Made by a program: the position numbers and the translations under genes
The notes under the pieces: generated by a model
Told to the model about the DNA's origin: nothing
Seen by the model: the letters and a program-made list of their open reading frames with translations, nothing else
Databases searched by the model: none
Shown: piece by piece, positions 18,132 to 29,570 of the stretch
Numbering within the stretch: position 1 is the first letter of the stretch
Layout: every line of letters begins with the position of its first letter
Origin: Corynebacterium marinum DSM 44953
GTDB taxonomy: Bacteria; Actinomycetota; Actinomycetes; Mycobacteriales; Mycobacteriaceae
DNA length: 64,000 bases
Direction of reading: 5' to 3'
Assembly (NCBI RefSeq): GCF_000835165.1
Contig: NZ_CP007790.1
Span: forward strand, 1,054,001 to 1,118,000

Positions 18132-18815
18132 TCAGCCCTGCATCGGCCAGCTGGTGTTCACGGTCGACGCGTCTTTGCCCCGCCCCGCGAGGTAGCGGGC
18201 GAAGTCGCTCTGCCGGTCGTGGTAGCCAACGGCCTGGAACTCCATGAGCTCCCCCGTGCTCATGCGCTTGAGCTCCGGCCACTGGCGCACCTGCTTCCAG
18301 GCGAGGCGGGCGGCCGCGAGGGCATCGGCGGTCGCCTCATGCGCGTTGCCCAGCTCCACGCCGTAGTGCTCGCACATCGACGTCAACGTGCGGCTGCCTT
18401 TGCGGTACGGGTCTTTGATCCGGTCCACCGCGTAGGGGTCGAACACCGGACCGGTGACGGTGAAGTCCCCGGTGAGCTGGCGCAGCACCGTCAGGTCGTA
18501 GCTGGCGTTGTAGACGATGAGGGTCAGACCGTCCTCCCACGCCCGTTTGATCCGCTGCACGGTCTCCGCGAGCACCTCATCGTGCGGGCGCCCCTCCGCG
18601 CGGGCCTTCTCCGTGCTGATGCCGTGGATTTTCGTGGCCCCCTCCGGGATCTCCACCCCGGGGTCGGCGAGGTGCTCGACGGCGTCGACCGAGCGGCCGT
18701 CGATACGCACCAGCGCCGAGGTGACGATCCGGGCCTCCAGGGGGTTGGCGGAGGTGGTCTCAAGGTCGAAGGAGAGCATGCGGGTCGCGTCGAAGCCGGT
18801 CGGAGATTTCGTCAT
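18132..18815 (-). CDS. DnaQ-type 3'-5' exonuclease
   Basis: 227 residues of DEDD exonuclease fold. SFDLETTSANP (Exo I), YNASYDLTVLRQL (Exo II) and HEATADALAAARLAW (Exo III) carry the metal-binding acids and the DEDDh histidine. It probably trims DNA or RNA 3' ends, perhaps as an accessory proofreading activity. I choose the ATG at 18815 because TAGGGT (18828-18823) lies 7 bases upstream, giving a leaderless mRNA. The frame is open to a GTG at 18845 with no ribosome site. It is divergent from ligA. Confidence 0.88.
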   Translation of the reverse strand: MTKSPTGFDATRMLSFDLETTSANPLEARIVTSALVRIDGRSVDAVEHLADPGVEIPEGATKIHGISTEKARAEGRPHDEVLAETVQRIKRAWEDGLTLIVYNASYDLTVLRQLTGDFTVTGPVFDPYAVDRIKDPYRKGSRTLTSMCEHYGVELGNAHEATADALAAARLAWKQVRQWPELKRMSTGELMEFQAVGYHDRQSDFARYLAGRGKDASTVNTSWPMQG

Positions 18816-20924
<2,109 letters not shown>

Positions 20925-21225
20925 TCCGCCGGGGAGGCATAAGTCGGAAGTGATAAGGTGACGGGTGTCACAATTTGTCATCCTGGCCCCGAAAATGCAG
21001 GAGCGTCACCACATGGTCAATCTTGACTCCGCCGACATGCCGCCACGTGGCTGATCACCGTGTGGGGCCTGTTCATGCTCGCGGACGTCCGCCGGCACAT
21101 CTGCGTGCAGTGGGGGAGGTGGGCGGCGGCGTCCGGACGGCGCTCCTGCGGCCCAACGCCGCTCCAGCGACGGCCCGGGCCTGACTGCTGATCCCCGGGA
21201 AGGCTGAATCGCGAAACCGGGGGCA
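20925..21225. other. Intergenic stretch with a palindrome and a possible decayed small membrane gene
   Basis: GTGAC-GGGT-GTCAC at 20958-20971 is a perfect palindrome overlapping a TAAGGT hexamer (20954-20959), so it could be an operator. After it, a short frame from ATG 20994 stops early. A neighbouring frame encodes a hydrophobic stretch, ATWLITVWGLFMLADV, near 21043-21090. That pattern fits a frameshifted small membrane protein, but I cannot name a family. Confidence 0.35.
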
Positions 21226-21588
21226 TCAGGTCGCCTGGGATACTGTGGCGCGCCGCGTCTGCGGCAGAAGTGCCGCCACGAGGTAGACGATGACGGCGAC
21301 CGGCGGCAGCAGCACGCCTATGACGTTGATGGAACCGTCCGTGCGGCTCGGGTCCAGAGCCCACAGGACGAGCCATGAGCCCCAGCCACTGAGCGCAGTC
21401 AGCCCGGCGGCGGTGGCCACCCACACAGTGCCGACGGGACCGTTGCGGACCAGCACGAACACACCGGTGGCGAGGGTGAGCACCATGGCGACGCCCGCCG
21501 CGAGCATGATGTCGAGCGTCGAGGTGAGGAAGGGGACGGCGAACAGTGCGGCGTGGAGGGCCGCGGTGGCGAGCAGCAGTGTGCGCAC
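21226..21588 (-). CDS. Small four-helix membrane protein, unknown function
   Basis: 120 residues with four hydrophobic segments (about 4-22, 26-47, 54-76 and 86-108) and a short polar tail. GTG start at 21588, with GGAGGTG about 5 bases upstream on the minus strand, which is a good ribosome site. No motif identifies a function. It stands alone between ligA and the ACT-domain gene. Confidence 0.7.
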   Translation of the reverse strand: MRTLLLATAALHAALFAVPFLTSTLDIMLAAGVAMVLTLATGVFVLVRNGPVGTVWVATAAGLTALSGWGSWLVLWALDPSRTDGSINVIGVLLPPVAVIVYLVAALLPQTRRATVSQAT

Positions 21589-21685
21589 GGTGCACCTCCG
21601 GTGGTCACAGCGCGTTAGGAGGAAATAGCCGGGTGCCTATGAGGCTACCCGGCTGGTGCGGAAGGGACGGAGCTGCGGGCCGGCG

Positions 21686-22357
21686 TCAGCTCAGGATCGC
21701 ACCGACGATGCCGCCGATGTGGCCGAGATGCTGGACCTCGGTGGCCAGGAAGTCGGGCCCGCCGGTGCGTCCGACGACCAGCACCATGCCGGTCTTGCCC
21801 AGGGGAGTGGCGGCCAATGCCGAGTCCAGCAGCCCCCAGGACTCCGGCACCCATTCCTCGGCGTCGGGGTTGAGGATGCGGGGGCTGGCGATGTCGACGT
21901 CGACGGGGGAGGAGCCGTCATCCTCCGGCGCCGCCTGGGAGGCGGCGATGCGGGTGATCGGGGTGCCGGGCGCGGTGTTGTCGAGCACGACGGCCCACGA
22001 GGCGGTCATGGACCGCGGGATGACCGTGACCAGCTCCTCCATTGCGCGCGGGAGGTTGCGGGAGTGGGAGGCGACCTCGGCGAGCATCTGGATCTGGCCG
22101 CGGCGGTCCACCCGTCCGGAGAAGGGGCGGATGGAGTCCACCTCGACGCCTTCGACCGTGCCGGCTGCGGTGATCAGGGTGTCGGCCATGACGCCCTTGG
22201 GGAGTGTCACCACGATGTCGTCCATCACCGTGCCGTCGGGGAAAGTCTCGACGACGTCGACGGACTGGATGTTGCCGTCCACCAGCCCGATCGCTTCCGC
22301 GAGCTGTCCGAGGCTCCCCGGGATATCGGGGAGCAGGACACGGATCAGAAATGACAT
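21686..22357 (-). CDS. ACT-domain protein
   Basis: 223 residues with an N-terminal ACT domain (SFLIRVLLPDIPGSLGQLAEA..., about 1-75). There is no catalytic domain behind it, only an alpha/beta region ending in TGMVLVVGRTGGPDFLATEV. ACT domains bind small ligands, often amino acids, so a sensor role is likely. It is divergent from gatC. A TATGAT hexamer on the minus strand lies about 50 bases before the ATG. Confidence 0.75.
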   Translation of the reverse strand: MSFLIRVLLPDIPGSLGQLAEAIGLVDGNIQSVDVVETFPDGTVMDDIVVTLPKGVMADTLITAAGTVEGVEVDSIRPFSGRVDRRGQIQMLAEVASHSRNLPRAMEELVTVIPRSMTASWAVVLDNTAPGTPITRIAASQAAPEDDGSSPVDVDIASPRILNPDAEEWVPESWGLLDSALAATPLGKTGMVLVVGRTGGPDFLATEVQHLGHIGGIVGAILS

Positions 22358-22516
22358 GGCGGAGGGAACTCCCTTTCGGAGGGCAATAATTCAGGTTGAC
22401 TTCATCATAGGTAACAACTGTCCTATGCCGTGCGGGCACCTCACCTGAGGTCGTGTCACGGGCCTGCAGTAGCATGGGGAAAGTTCATTTAACGATGCGT
22501 AAAGGATGTAGTCCCC

Positions 22517-22813
22517 GTGTCCGAAATTTCACGTGATGAGGTGGCACACCTCGCCATGTTGTCCCGACTCGCCCTGAGCGAGGACGAGCTCCAGCTCTTC
22601 GCCGAGCAGATCGACGAGATCGTCGGCGCCGTCTCCGCGGTGCAGAAGGTCGACACCGAGGGGGTTGAGCCGATGAGCCACCCGCACTCGATCGCGACCG
22701 CCATGCGCGACGACGTCGTGGTGCCCACCCTCACCGCCGAGCAGGCCCTCGATCAGGCCCCGGCAGTCGAGGACGGCCGTTTCATGGTTCCGCAGATCCT
22801 GGGCGAGGAGTAA
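22517..22813 (+). CDS. gatC: Asp-tRNA(Asn)/Glu-tRNA(Gln) amidotransferase subunit C
   Basis: GatC (98 residues) is the small clamp subunit of GatCAB, which converts mischarged Glu-tRNA(Gln) or Asp-tRNA(Asn). [21 protein letters not shown] and the C-terminal [10 protein letters not shown] are family hallmarks. GTG start at 22517 with AAAGGATG upstream; a TAGCAT box lies at 22471-22476. gatA follows after 6 bases. gatB is 6.7 kb away. Confidence 0.95.
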   Translation: MSEISRDEVAHLAMLSRLALSEDELQLFAEQIDEIVGAVSAVQKVDTEGVEPMSHPHSIATAMRDDVVVPTLTAEQALDQAPAVEDGRFMVPQILGEE

Positions 22814-22819
22814 CCCCAC

Positions 22820-24304
22820 ATGACCACGTACACACTGCCCGATTCCGGGCTGACCTCCCTCACTGCCGCCGAGCTGGCGGACAAGATACACTCCCGCGAG
22901 GTGTCCTCCCGCGAAGTGACCCAGGCGCACCTGGACCGCATCGCCGAGACCGACGGTCAGATCAACGCCTTCCTGCATGTCGGCGCGGAAGCTGCGCTGC
23001 AGGCGGCGGACGACGTCGACAAGCGCCTCGATGCGGGAGAGGCCCCGGCCTCCCCGCTCGCGGGTGTTCCGCTGGCGCTCAAGGATCTCATCGTCACCAC
23101 CGACGCGCCGACGACCGCCGCGTCGAAGATCCTCGAGGGCTGGATGAGCCCCTACGATGCCACGGTGACCCGCAAGATCCGCGAGGCCGGCATCCCGATC
23201 CTGGGCAAGACCAACCTCGACGAGCTCGCGATGGGTTCCTCCACCGAGAACTCCGCATTCGGCCCCAGCCGCAACCCCTACGACCTGGAGCGCACCCCCG
23301 GCGGCTCCGGCGGAGGTTCCGCCGCGGCGCTCGCCGCCGGCCAGGCCCCGCTGGCTATCGGCACCGACACAGGCGGCTCGATCCGCCAGCCGGCCGCGCT
23401 GACCAACACTGTCGGCGTGAAGCCGACCTACGGCTCGGTCTCCCGCTACGGCCTCATCGCCGCGGCCTCCTCCCTCGAGCAGGCCGGTCCCACCGCCCGC
23501 ACGGTTCTCGACGCGGCGCTCCTGCACGAGATCATCGCCGGCCACGACCCGTTCGACGCCACCACCGTCGACCGTCCGGTCACCGGCCTCGTCGACGCGG
23601 CCCGCGCGGGCGCCTCCGGCGACCTCACCGGCCTGAAGGTCGGCGTGGTCAAGCAGTTCGACCGCGACGGCTGGCAGCCCGGAGTGATGAGCAGCTACCA
23701 CGCGTCCCTGGAGCAGCTCGCCTCCCAGGGCGCCGAGGTCATCGAGGTCGACTGCCCCCACTTCGACGACGCGTTGGCCGCCTACTACCTGATCATGCCG
23801 TGCGAGGTCTCCTCCAACCTGGCGCGCCTGGACGGCATGCGTTACGGCCTGCGGGTCGGCGACGACGGCACCCACTCCGCCGAGGAGGTCATGGCGCTCA
23901 CCCGCGCCGCCGGCTTCGGGCCCGAGGTCAAACGCCGCATCATCCTGGGCACCTACGCCCTGTCCGTCGGCTACTTCGACGCCTACTACCTGCAGGCGCA
24001 GCGCGTGCGCACCCTCATCGCGCAGGATTTCGCCAAGGCCTTCGAGCAGGTGGACGTCCTGGTCACCCCGACGACCCCGTCCACGGCGTTCAAGCTGGGC
24101 GAGAAGATCTCGGATCCGGTCGAGATGTACAACTTCGACCTGTGCACCCTGCCGCTCAACCTGGCTGGCCTGTGCGGCATGTCCGTGCCCGCCGGTTTCG
24201 CGGAGGACTCCGGGCTTCCGGTGGGCCTGCAGATCATGGCGCCGGCCTTCGCCGATGACCGTCTCTACCGCGTGGGCGCGGCCTTCGAGGCGGGCCGCAG
24301 CTAA
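22820..24304 (+). CDS. gatA: Asp-tRNA(Asn)/Glu-tRNA(Gln) amidotransferase subunit A
   Basis: GatA (494 residues) is the amidase subunit that frees ammonia from glutamine. The Ser-cisSer-Lys triad is visible as K88 (PLALKDL), S163 (in PGGSGGGS) and S187 (DTGGSIRQP), with the same spacing as other amidase-signature enzymes. The ATG at 22820 lies 6 bases after the gatC stop, with GGAG at the end of gatC as the ribosome site. A terminator follows. Confidence 0.97.
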   Translation: MTTYTLPDSGLTSLTAAELADKIHSREVSSREVTQAHLDRIAETDGQINAFLHVGAEAALQAADDVDKRLDAGEAPASPLAGVPLALKDLIVTTDAPTTAASKILEGWMSPYDATVTRKIREAGIPILGKTNLDELAMGSSTENSAFGPSRNPYDLERTPGGSGGGSAAALAAGQAPLAIGTDTGGSIRQPAALTNTVGVKPTYGSVSRYGLIAAASSLEQAGPTARTVLDAALLHEIIAGHDPFDATTVDRPVTGLVDAARAGASGDLTGLKVGVVKQFDRDGWQPGVMSSYHASLEQLASQGAEVIEVDCPHFDDALAAYYLIMPCEVSSNLARLDGMRYGLRVGDDGTHSAEEVMALTRAAGFGPEVKRRIILGTYALSVGYFDAYYLQAQRVRTLIAQDFAKAFEQVDVLVTPTTPSTAFKLGEKISDPVEMYNFDLCTLPLNLAGLCGMSVPAGFAEDSGLPVGLQIMAPAFADDRLYRVGAAFEAGRS

Positions 24305-24319
24305 CTTCCGCAGTCGAAT

Positions 24320-24367
24320 GGGCGATCACCGCCGTCCCGTGAGGGGCGCCGGTGGTCGCCCTTTCTT
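24320..24367 (+). terminator. Rho-independent terminator after gatA
   Basis: GGGCGATCACC (24320-24330) pairs with GGTGGTCGCCC (24351-24361), and the stem extends into the loop. TTTCTT follows directly. It separates gatCA from the iron-regulated gene. Confidence 0.85.
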
Positions 24368-24383
24368 AAGTCTCCACCACCTG

Positions 24384-24402
24384 GTAGGTTAGGGTCACCT
24401 AA
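24384..24402. promoter_or_regulatory. DtxR-type iron box
   Basis: The 19 bases GTAGGTTAGGGTCACCTAA match the DtxR consensus TTAGGTTAGGCTAACCTAA at 16 of 19 positions. The site ends 20 bases before the siderophore-interacting protein start and covers the likely -10 region, so iron-loaded DtxR should repress the gene. Confidence 0.85.
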
Positions 24403-24422
24403 TAAACACCAGGAGATGATCC

Positions 24423-25199
24423 ATGACCACCCCCACCCGCCCGAAACGCCCCCGCAGAACCGCCACGGTGACCCACGTCCGGCGACTGACCGACGATCTG
24501 GTCCGCATTACCTTCACCTGCCCGGAGCTGATCGGCGCGGAGCTGCCGCACACCGACCACTACATCAAGATCGTCTTCGGCGGCGAGGACCAGCCGCGGC
24601 CGGTCACCCGCACCTACACTTTCCGCCGGATCAACACGGAGACCGGGCTTTTCGACGTCGATTTCGTCACCCACGGTGCCGAGGGGCTGGCGGGCCCCTG
24701 GGCGCAGCAGGCCGAGGAGGGGCAGACGATCACGTTCCAGGGCCCGGGCGGCGCATGGCACCCGGCCGGGGAGTACGGGCATTTCGTGTTCGCCGGGGAT
24801 GAGTCCGCGGCTCCGGCGATGGCGGCGGGCGTCGAGAAGCTTCCCGCGGGCGCGACGGCCGACGTCTTCGTGGAGGTCGCCGACGAAGGGTCGACCTTCG
24901 AGATGCCGGAACCCGAGGGCGTGCGCCTGCACTGGGTGCCACGCAACGGGGCGACCCACGGAACCAGGTTATCGGCCGCCGTGCGCTCCGCCGGAATTCC
25001 GCACCACCGCACCAGCTGGTTCGTGCACGGGGTGGCCGAAATGATCAAGGAACTGCGCCGTTTCCTCTTCGTCGACTCCGGCGTGCCGCGCGAGGACGTC
25101 TCGATCTCCGGCTACTGGCGCATCGGCATGACCGAAGACCAGTGGCAGGAATCGAAGAAGGACTTCAACGCGGAACTCGAGGCCGCGGAGGCCCGCTAG
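24423..25199 (+). CDS. Siderophore-interacting protein (FAD-binding ferric reductase family)
   Basis: 258 residues of the SIP/ViuB family, which reduces ferric siderophores in the cytoplasm to release iron. RPVTRTYTFRR (about 60) is the FAD-binding motif, and FVFAGDESAAPAM (about 121) the conserved NAD(P)H-side loop. The ATG at 24423 has AGGAGA 6 bases upstream. It sits alone behind a DtxR box, with no uptake transporter beside it, so it probably serves siderophores taken up by systems elsewhere. Confidence 0.92.
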   Translation: MTTPTRPKRPRRTATVTHVRRLTDDLVRITFTCPELIGAELPHTDHYIKIVFGGEDQPRPVTRTYTFRRINTETGLFDVDFVTHGAEGLAGPWAQQAEEGQTITFQGPGGAWHPAGEYGHFVFAGDESAAPAMAAGVEKLPAGATADVFVEVADEGSTFEMPEPEGVRLHWVPRNGATHGTRLSAAVRSAGIPHHRTSWFVHGVAEMIKELRRFLFVDSGVPREDVSISGYWRIGMTEDQWQESKKDFNAELEAAEAR

Positions 25200-25200
25200 C

Positions 25201-25524
25201 TTACTTCGCGTCGGAGAGCGCGTACGCGGCGCCGGCGGCGACCGCTGTGACCGCGCCGACGGCGGGCCACGAGCCGATCTTCTTGGCCAGGGGGTGCGAG
25301 GCTCCGAAGGAACCGACGTAGAGCGCGGTAAGCGCCGCGGTTGTCGCCGGGTTGGTCTTGGCGAGCCAGGAGCGGCCGGCCCAGCCGCCGGCGGCGGCGA
25401 GCACCGCACCGCCCAGGGGCCGGATGCCGGTCTCGCGGGCGGTGAGCCAGCCGCCGAGTAGGCCGAGCGACACGACGGCCGCGGTGGAGACGTTTTCAGG
25501 GGACTTGATGTCGATCATTGCCAT
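25201..25524 (-). CDS. Small alanine-rich membrane protein, unknown function
   Basis: 107 residues with about three hydrophobic stretches (AAVVSLGLLGGWL, LGGAVLAAAGGWAG, VGAVTAVAAGAAYAL). The ATG at 25524 has TAGGCT (25537-25532) 7 bases upstream, the leaderless layout; another ATG lies two codons on. It converges with the SIP gene with a one-base gap and is divergent from the MFS gene. No function can be read. Confidence 0.7.
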   Translation of the reverse strand: MAMIDIKSPENVSTAAVVSLGLLGGWLTARETGIRPLGGAVLAAAGGWAGRSWLAKTNPATTAALTALYVGSFGASHPLAKKIGSWPAVGAVTAVAAGAAYALSDAK

Positions 25525-25577
25525 GGGGGACAGCCTACGGGAGCGTGCCGGAGGCAGGCGGTACTAGAGTTCTCGCC
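25525..25577. promoter_or_regulatory. Divergent leaderless promoters, small membrane protein and MFS exporter
   Basis: The minus-strand -10 TAGGCT (25537-25532) and plus-strand -10 TAGAGT (25565-25570) each lie 7 bases from their start codon, within a 53-base gap. Confidence 0.6.
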
Positions 25578-26981
25578 ATGAGCACCACCCCCGCCGCGTC
25601 GACGGTTCTGCCCGCACCCCAGGCCTGGCGGGCCCTCGCCGCCCTCTGCCTGGGCTTCTTCATGATCCTCCTGGACCAGACCATCGTCGCCGTCGCCACA
25701 CCGGGCATCATGGCCGATTTCGGTGCCCGCCTGGACCAGGTGGTGTGGGTGACGTCCATCTACCTGCTGTGTCTGGTGGTCCCGCTGCTGTTCACCGGCC
25801 GCCTGGGCGACCGGTTCGGGCAGCGCACCCTCTTCCGGCTCGGCGTGGTCGTGTTCACGGCCGCCGCACTGTGCTCGATGCTCGCCCCCACCCTGGAGCT
25901 GCTCATCCTGGCCCGCGCGGCGCAGGGCGTGGGCGCGGCGATCCTCACCCCGCAGACGATGAGCGTGATCAACCGCGTCTTCCCCCGGGAACGCCGCGGC
26001 GCGGCCCTCGGGGCCTGGGGTGCGGTGGGGTCGGTGGCCAGCCTCGTCGGCCCCGTGCTCGGCGGCTTCGTGGTGGGGGAGTTCGGGTGGCGTGGCATCT
26101 TCATGGTGCACCTGCCGGTCGGCGTGCTGGCGTTCATTCTGGCGGGGCTGTGGGTTCCCCGGCTGCCCACCTTCGCCCGGCACATCGACCGGTCGTCGGT
26201 CGTCGTCTCCCTGCTGGGGATGGTCGCCGTCGTCGTGGCCGTCCAACAGGGGCCCGGGCTCGGCTGGCCCGCATGGTCGGTCGGGCTGGGGGCCGCGGGT
26301 GTGGCCCTGGTCGGCCTGTTCATCAGGCTCCAGTCGACCGCGGCGGGGCGGGGGAGCGAACCCCTGGTGCCGCTGGAGATCTTCCGGAACCTGAACTACT
26401 CGCTGGGCGTGTTCTCTATCGCGACGATGGGTTTCGCGGTCTCGTCGATCATGCTGCCCATCATGCTGTGGCTCCAGGACGGTCGGAGCCTCAGTTCACA
26501 GGAGGCCGGCCTCATGCTCATCCCCATGGCGCTGGTGGCGGGCTTCGCCTCCCCGCTGATCGGCCGGGCGGCCGACCGCGTGCATCCCCGTGTCCTGTCC
26601 GTCACCGGCTTTGCGTCGATGGTCGTGGCACTCGGGTTCACGTCGTGGGTGATGCTCGCGGGCGCTCCGATCAACCTCTTCCTGGTCTCCGCCGTCCTCC
26701 TGGGGGTCGGCAACGCGCTGGTGTGGGCGCCGAACTCCGCGACCGCCATGCGCTCGGTCGATATCGCGCACATGGGCGCCGCCTCCGGCGTCTACAACAC
26801 CGCCCGGCAGACGGGCGCCGTCCTCGGCGCGGCGGCGGTCGGCGCCGCCATGCAGGTCGGGGCCGAGATGAACGGTTTCGTCCCGGGCCTGGCTGGTGCC
26901 CTGCTGCTCCCGGCCGCGGTCCTCGGACTCGGTCTGGTGGCGGTCGCGTTCTTCCGTGCTGATCCCCCCGCGGCGGGTTAG
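25578..26981 (+). CDS. MFS drug exporter, DHA2 (EmrB/QacA) family
   Basis: 467 residues with about 14 hydrophobic segments. The DHA2 features [17 protein letters not shown] (TM1), [13 protein letters not shown] (motif A) and the TM5 motif [19 protein letters not shown] are present. It should be a proton-driven exporter of drugs or metabolites. The ATG at 25578 is placed by TAGAGT 7 bases upstream; the in-frame start further up is unlikely. Its TAG stop (26979-26981) is also the first half of the pfkA -10 box. Confidence 0.9.
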   Translation: MSTTPAASTVLPAPQAWRALAALCLGFFMILLDQTIVAVATPGIMADFGARLDQVVWVTSIYLLCLVVPLLFTGRLGDRFGQRTLFRLGVVVFTAAALCSMLAPTLELLILARAAQGVGAAILTPQTMSVINRVFPRERRGAALGAWGAVGSVASLVGPVLGGFVVGEFGWRGIFMVHLPVGVLAFILAGLWVPRLPTFARHIDRSSVVVSLLGMVAVVVAVQQGPGLGWPAWSVGLGAAGVALVGLFIRLQSTAAGRGSEPLVPLEIFRNLNYSLGVFSIATMGFAVSSIMLPIMLWLQDGRSLSSQEAGLMLIPMALVAGFASPLIGRAADRVHPRVLSVTGFASMVVALGFTSWVMLAGAPINLFLVSAVLLGVGNALVWAPNSATAMRSVDIAHMGAASGVYNTARQTGAVLGAAAVGAAMQVGAEMNGFVPGLAGALLLPAAVLGLGLVAVAFFRADPPAAG

Positions 26982-26991
26982 AGTGGTGCGC

Positions 26992-28023
26992 ATGCGACTT
27001 GCCACCCTCACCTCCGGCGGCGACTGCCCCGGCCTCAACGCCGTCATCCGCGGCATCGTCCGCACCGCCAGCGCGGAGTTCGGTTCCACCGTCGTCGGCT
27101 ACGAGGACGGCTGGGTCGGCCTGCTCGAGGACCGCCGCGTCGACCTCTACGACGACGAGCACATCGACCGCATCCTCCTGCGCGGCGGCACGATCCTGGG
27201 CACCGGCCGTCTCCACCCCGACAAGTTCAAGGCCGGGATCGACCAGATCAAGGCGAACCTGGCGGACGCCGGCATCGACGCCCTTATCCCGATCGGCGGC
27301 GAGGGCACGCTCAAGGGCGCGAAGTGGCTGGCGGACAACGGCATCCCGGTCGTGGGCGTGCCCAAGACCATCGACAACGACGTCAACGGCACCGACTACA
27401 CCTTCGGGTTCGACACCGCCGTGGCGGTGGCCACCGACGCCGTCGACCGTCTGCACACCACCGCGGAATCCCACAACCGGATTCTCATCGTCGAGGTCAT
27501 GGGCCGCCACGTCGGCTGGATCGCGCTGCACGCGGGTATGGCCGGCGGCGCCCACTACACCGTGATTCCGGAGGTCCCCTTCGATATCGCGGAAATCTGC
27601 AAGAAGATGGAACGGCGCTTCCAGATGGGTGAGAAGTACGGCATCATCGTCGTCGCCGAGGGGGCCGCCCCCAAGGAGGGGACCATGGAGATGAAGTCGG
27701 GCGAGGTCGACCAGTTCGGGCACGAGACGTTCACCGGCATCGGGCAGCAGATCGCCGACGAGATCCACGCCCGCCTGGGCCACGACGTCCGCACCACCGT
27801 CCTCGGCCACATCCAGCGCGGCGGCACCCCCACGGCCTTCGACCGCGTGCTGGCCACCCGTTACGGCGTCCGCGCCACCCGCTCCGCCCACCGCGGCGAA
27901 TTCGGCACGAGCGTCGCGTTGCACGGCGAACGGATCGTCAACATCCCGCTGCAGGAGGCGGTGGGCACCCTCAAGACCGTGCCCATGGACCGGTGGATCA
28001 CGGCCCAGGCCATGTTCGGCTAG
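26992..28023 (+). CDS. pfkA: 6-phosphofructokinase
   Basis: PfkA (343 residues) phosphorylates fructose-6-phosphate in glycolysis. [15 protein letters not shown] opens the protein. [10 protein letters not shown] keeps the glycine (E. coli G104) typical of ATP-dependent enzymes, while PKTIDND carries the lysine seen in the actinobacterial subgroup, so ATP is the likely donor. [13 protein letters not shown] (about 278) is the substrate site. The ATG at 26992 has TAGAGT (26979-26984) 7 bases upstream, and that box begins in the MFS stop codon. Confidence 0.95.
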   Translation: MRLATLTSGGDCPGLNAVIRGIVRTASAEFGSTVVGYEDGWVGLLEDRRVDLYDDEHIDRILLRGGTILGTGRLHPDKFKAGIDQIKANLADAGIDALIPIGGEGTLKGAKWLADNGIPVVGVPKTIDNDVNGTDYTFGFDTAVAVATDAVDRLHTTAESHNRILIVEVMGRHVGWIALHAGMAGGAHYTVIPEVPFDIAEICKKMERRFQMGEKYGIIVVAEGAAPKEGTMEMKSGEVDQFGHETFTGIGQQIADEIHARLGHDVRTTVLGHIQRGGTPTAFDRVLATRYGVRATRSAHRGEFGTSVALHGERIVNIPLQEAVGTLKTVPMDRWITAQAMFG

Positions 28024-28572
28024 GTGCGCGACCTCCACCTCGGCACCTGCCGCCTGCTGGTCGTGGGCATCAACCCCGGCCTGTGGACCGAGCGTGTCGA
28101 CGCCCCCTTCGCCCGCCCAGGCAACCGCTTCTGGCCGGCGCTCCACGCCGCCGGGATCACCGAGTGGCCCGTCGACGCCCGCGAAGGTCTCAGCGACGAG
28201 GACGCCGCCATGCTCGCCCGGCGCGGACTGGGCTTCACCAACGTCGTCGCCCGCGCCACCGCGGTGGCCTCCGAGCTGACCCGGGAGGAATTCCGCACCG
28301 GCGGCGCCGCGCTGGAGTCGGCGGTCGCGGAGCAGCGCGCCGCCCGCGGCGGCCCGCAGATCGTCATGGTGGCGGGTATCGGCGCCTACCGCACGGCCTT
28401 TTCCCGGCCGAAGGCGCGGGTCGGCCGGCAGGAGCACTCCATCGGCGGCGCGGAGACCTGGGTGGTGCCCAACCCCAGCGGCCTCAATGCCCACGAGACC
28501 GTTGATTCGCTGGCACGCGCGTACGCGCAGGTCTACGCGCGGCTCACAGGGATGCCTCGCCCCGCAGGATGA
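28024..28572 (+). CDS. Mug/TDG-type mismatch-specific uracil-DNA glycosylase
   Basis: 182 residues. VVGINPGLW (about 14) is the Mug/TDG family active-site motif with asparagine as catalytic residue, and PNPSGLNAH (about 153) is the second motif. It should remove uracil or ethenocytosine opposite guanine. The GTG start follows the pfkA stop with no gap, so it is co-transcribed with pfkA. Its end overlaps the convergent PrpF-type gene by 29 bases. Confidence 0.9.
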   Translation: MRDLHLGTCRLLVVGINPGLWTERVDAPFARPGNRFWPALHAAGITEWPVDAREGLSDEDAAMLARRGLGFTNVVARATAVASELTREEFRTGGAALESAVAEQRAARGGPQIVMVAGIGAYRTAFSRPKARVGRQEHSIGGAETWVVPNPSGLNAHETVDSLARAYAQVYARLTGMPRPAG

Positions 28573-29539
28573 TCCGCGCGCTGCGCGCCAATGCCACCCA
28601 CTCCAGGCGGCCGTCCAGCACCTGCGCGGACACCGTCGCCTGACCCTTCGGGTGCCGGATCACGGTCTCGGGCGCGGGCGGCAGGTCGATGACCGAGCCG
28701 CCGAGCGCCACCGCTGCCCCCAGCGCCAGCAGGCCCGTGCCCGGCAGCGCGTGGTGGACCCGGCCGACCGAGGTCATCCGGGCCAGCAGGCAACCGTCCC
28801 CGCCCGGTGCCACCAGGGCCACCCGGGGAACGACCCGGGAGGGGGCCAGCCCCATCGCGCGGGCACCCTCCGCGCGCAGCTCCTCCAGCCGGGCCAGCAG
28901 GCCGGCGTCCGCGTTGAGCTCGGCGGGGCCGGTACCCGCGTCCACCCCGAGGTCGGCGGCGCGCAGGATGACCACCGGGTTGGCCACGTCGATGAGGGTG
29001 GCCTCGAAGCCCGACAACCGCGCACCGGTGACCGAGCCGCCGGGCCGGAGGAACCGGACGTCGATACGCGCGGCCGTGCCGGGCACCCCGTCCAGGCGGA
29101 AGTCGCCGGCGGGGGAGAGGCGGCCGTCGAGAAGCGGATGGGAGAGCTCGAACACGGAGCCGGTGTTGAGGTTGCGGACCCGCACGTCCGCCTGCCGGCC
29201 GCGCAACCGGAGCATGCCCTCATCGAGGGCGTAGGCGGACACCGCCGCGGAGATGTTGCCGCAGTTGCCCGCCCAGTCGACGTCGCGTTCAGCGGGGGAG
29301 ACCTGCGCGAAGAGGCTCTCCAGGTCGGCTCCGGGGCTGGTGGCGGGGCCGACGAACATGACCTTGCTGTTGGAGCTGACCCCGCCGCCGAGCCCGTCGA
29401 CGGCCACCGGGTCCGGCGAACCGATCAGCCGCAGGCACAGCTCGTCGCGCGCCGCGGGGTCGGCCGGCAGCTCCGACATCGGCAGGAACACGGCGCGGCT
29501 GGTGCCACCACGGACGATGGAGACGGGGACGGTGCTCAT
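28544..29539 (-). CDS. PrpF-family isomerase
   Basis: 331 residues of the diaminopimelate-epimerase-like PrpF fold, which isomerises 2-methylaconitate or related tricarboxylic acids. [10 protein letters not shown] opens the protein. [13 protein letters not shown] (about 88) carries the catalytic-cysteine region, and [10 protein letters not shown] lies near the C-terminus. No other methylcitrate-cycle gene is nearby, so the substrate is open. I choose the ATG at 29539 because TAGGCT lies 8 bases upstream. It is divergent from gatB. Confidence 0.83.
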   Translation of the reverse strand: MSTVPVSIVRGGTSRAVFLPMSELPADPAARDELCLRLIGSPDPVAVDGLGGGVSSNSKVMFVGPATSPGADLESLFAQVSPAERDVDWAGNCGNISAAVSAYALDEGMLRLRGRQADVRVRNLNTGSVFELSHPLLDGRLSPAGDFRLDGVPGTAARIDVRFLRPGGSVTGARLSGFEATLIDVANPVVILRAADLGVDAGTGPAELNADAGLLARLEELRAEGARAMGLAPSRVVPRVALVAPGGDGCLLARMTSVGRVHHALPGTGLLALGAAVALGGSVIDLPPAPETVIRHPKGQATVSAQVLDGRLEWVALARSARIILRGEASL

Positions 29540-29570
29540 GGCCGCACAGCCTAGCGCTAGACTGTCTGCC
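29540..29570. promoter_or_regulatory. Back-to-back leaderless promoters of the PrpF-type gene and gatB
   Basis: AGCCTA at 29548-29553 (minus-strand TAGGCT) and TAGACT at 29558-29563 (plus strand) are only four bases apart, in a 31-base intergenic gap. Each gene's -35 region must lie over or beyond the other's start. Confidence 0.65.

Noticed and set aside
20975..21184. A 69-residue frame after ligA
   Set aside because: It begins with TTG without a ribosome site and has an Arg/Ala/Pro-rich antisense-like composition; the hydrophobic stretch is in another frame.
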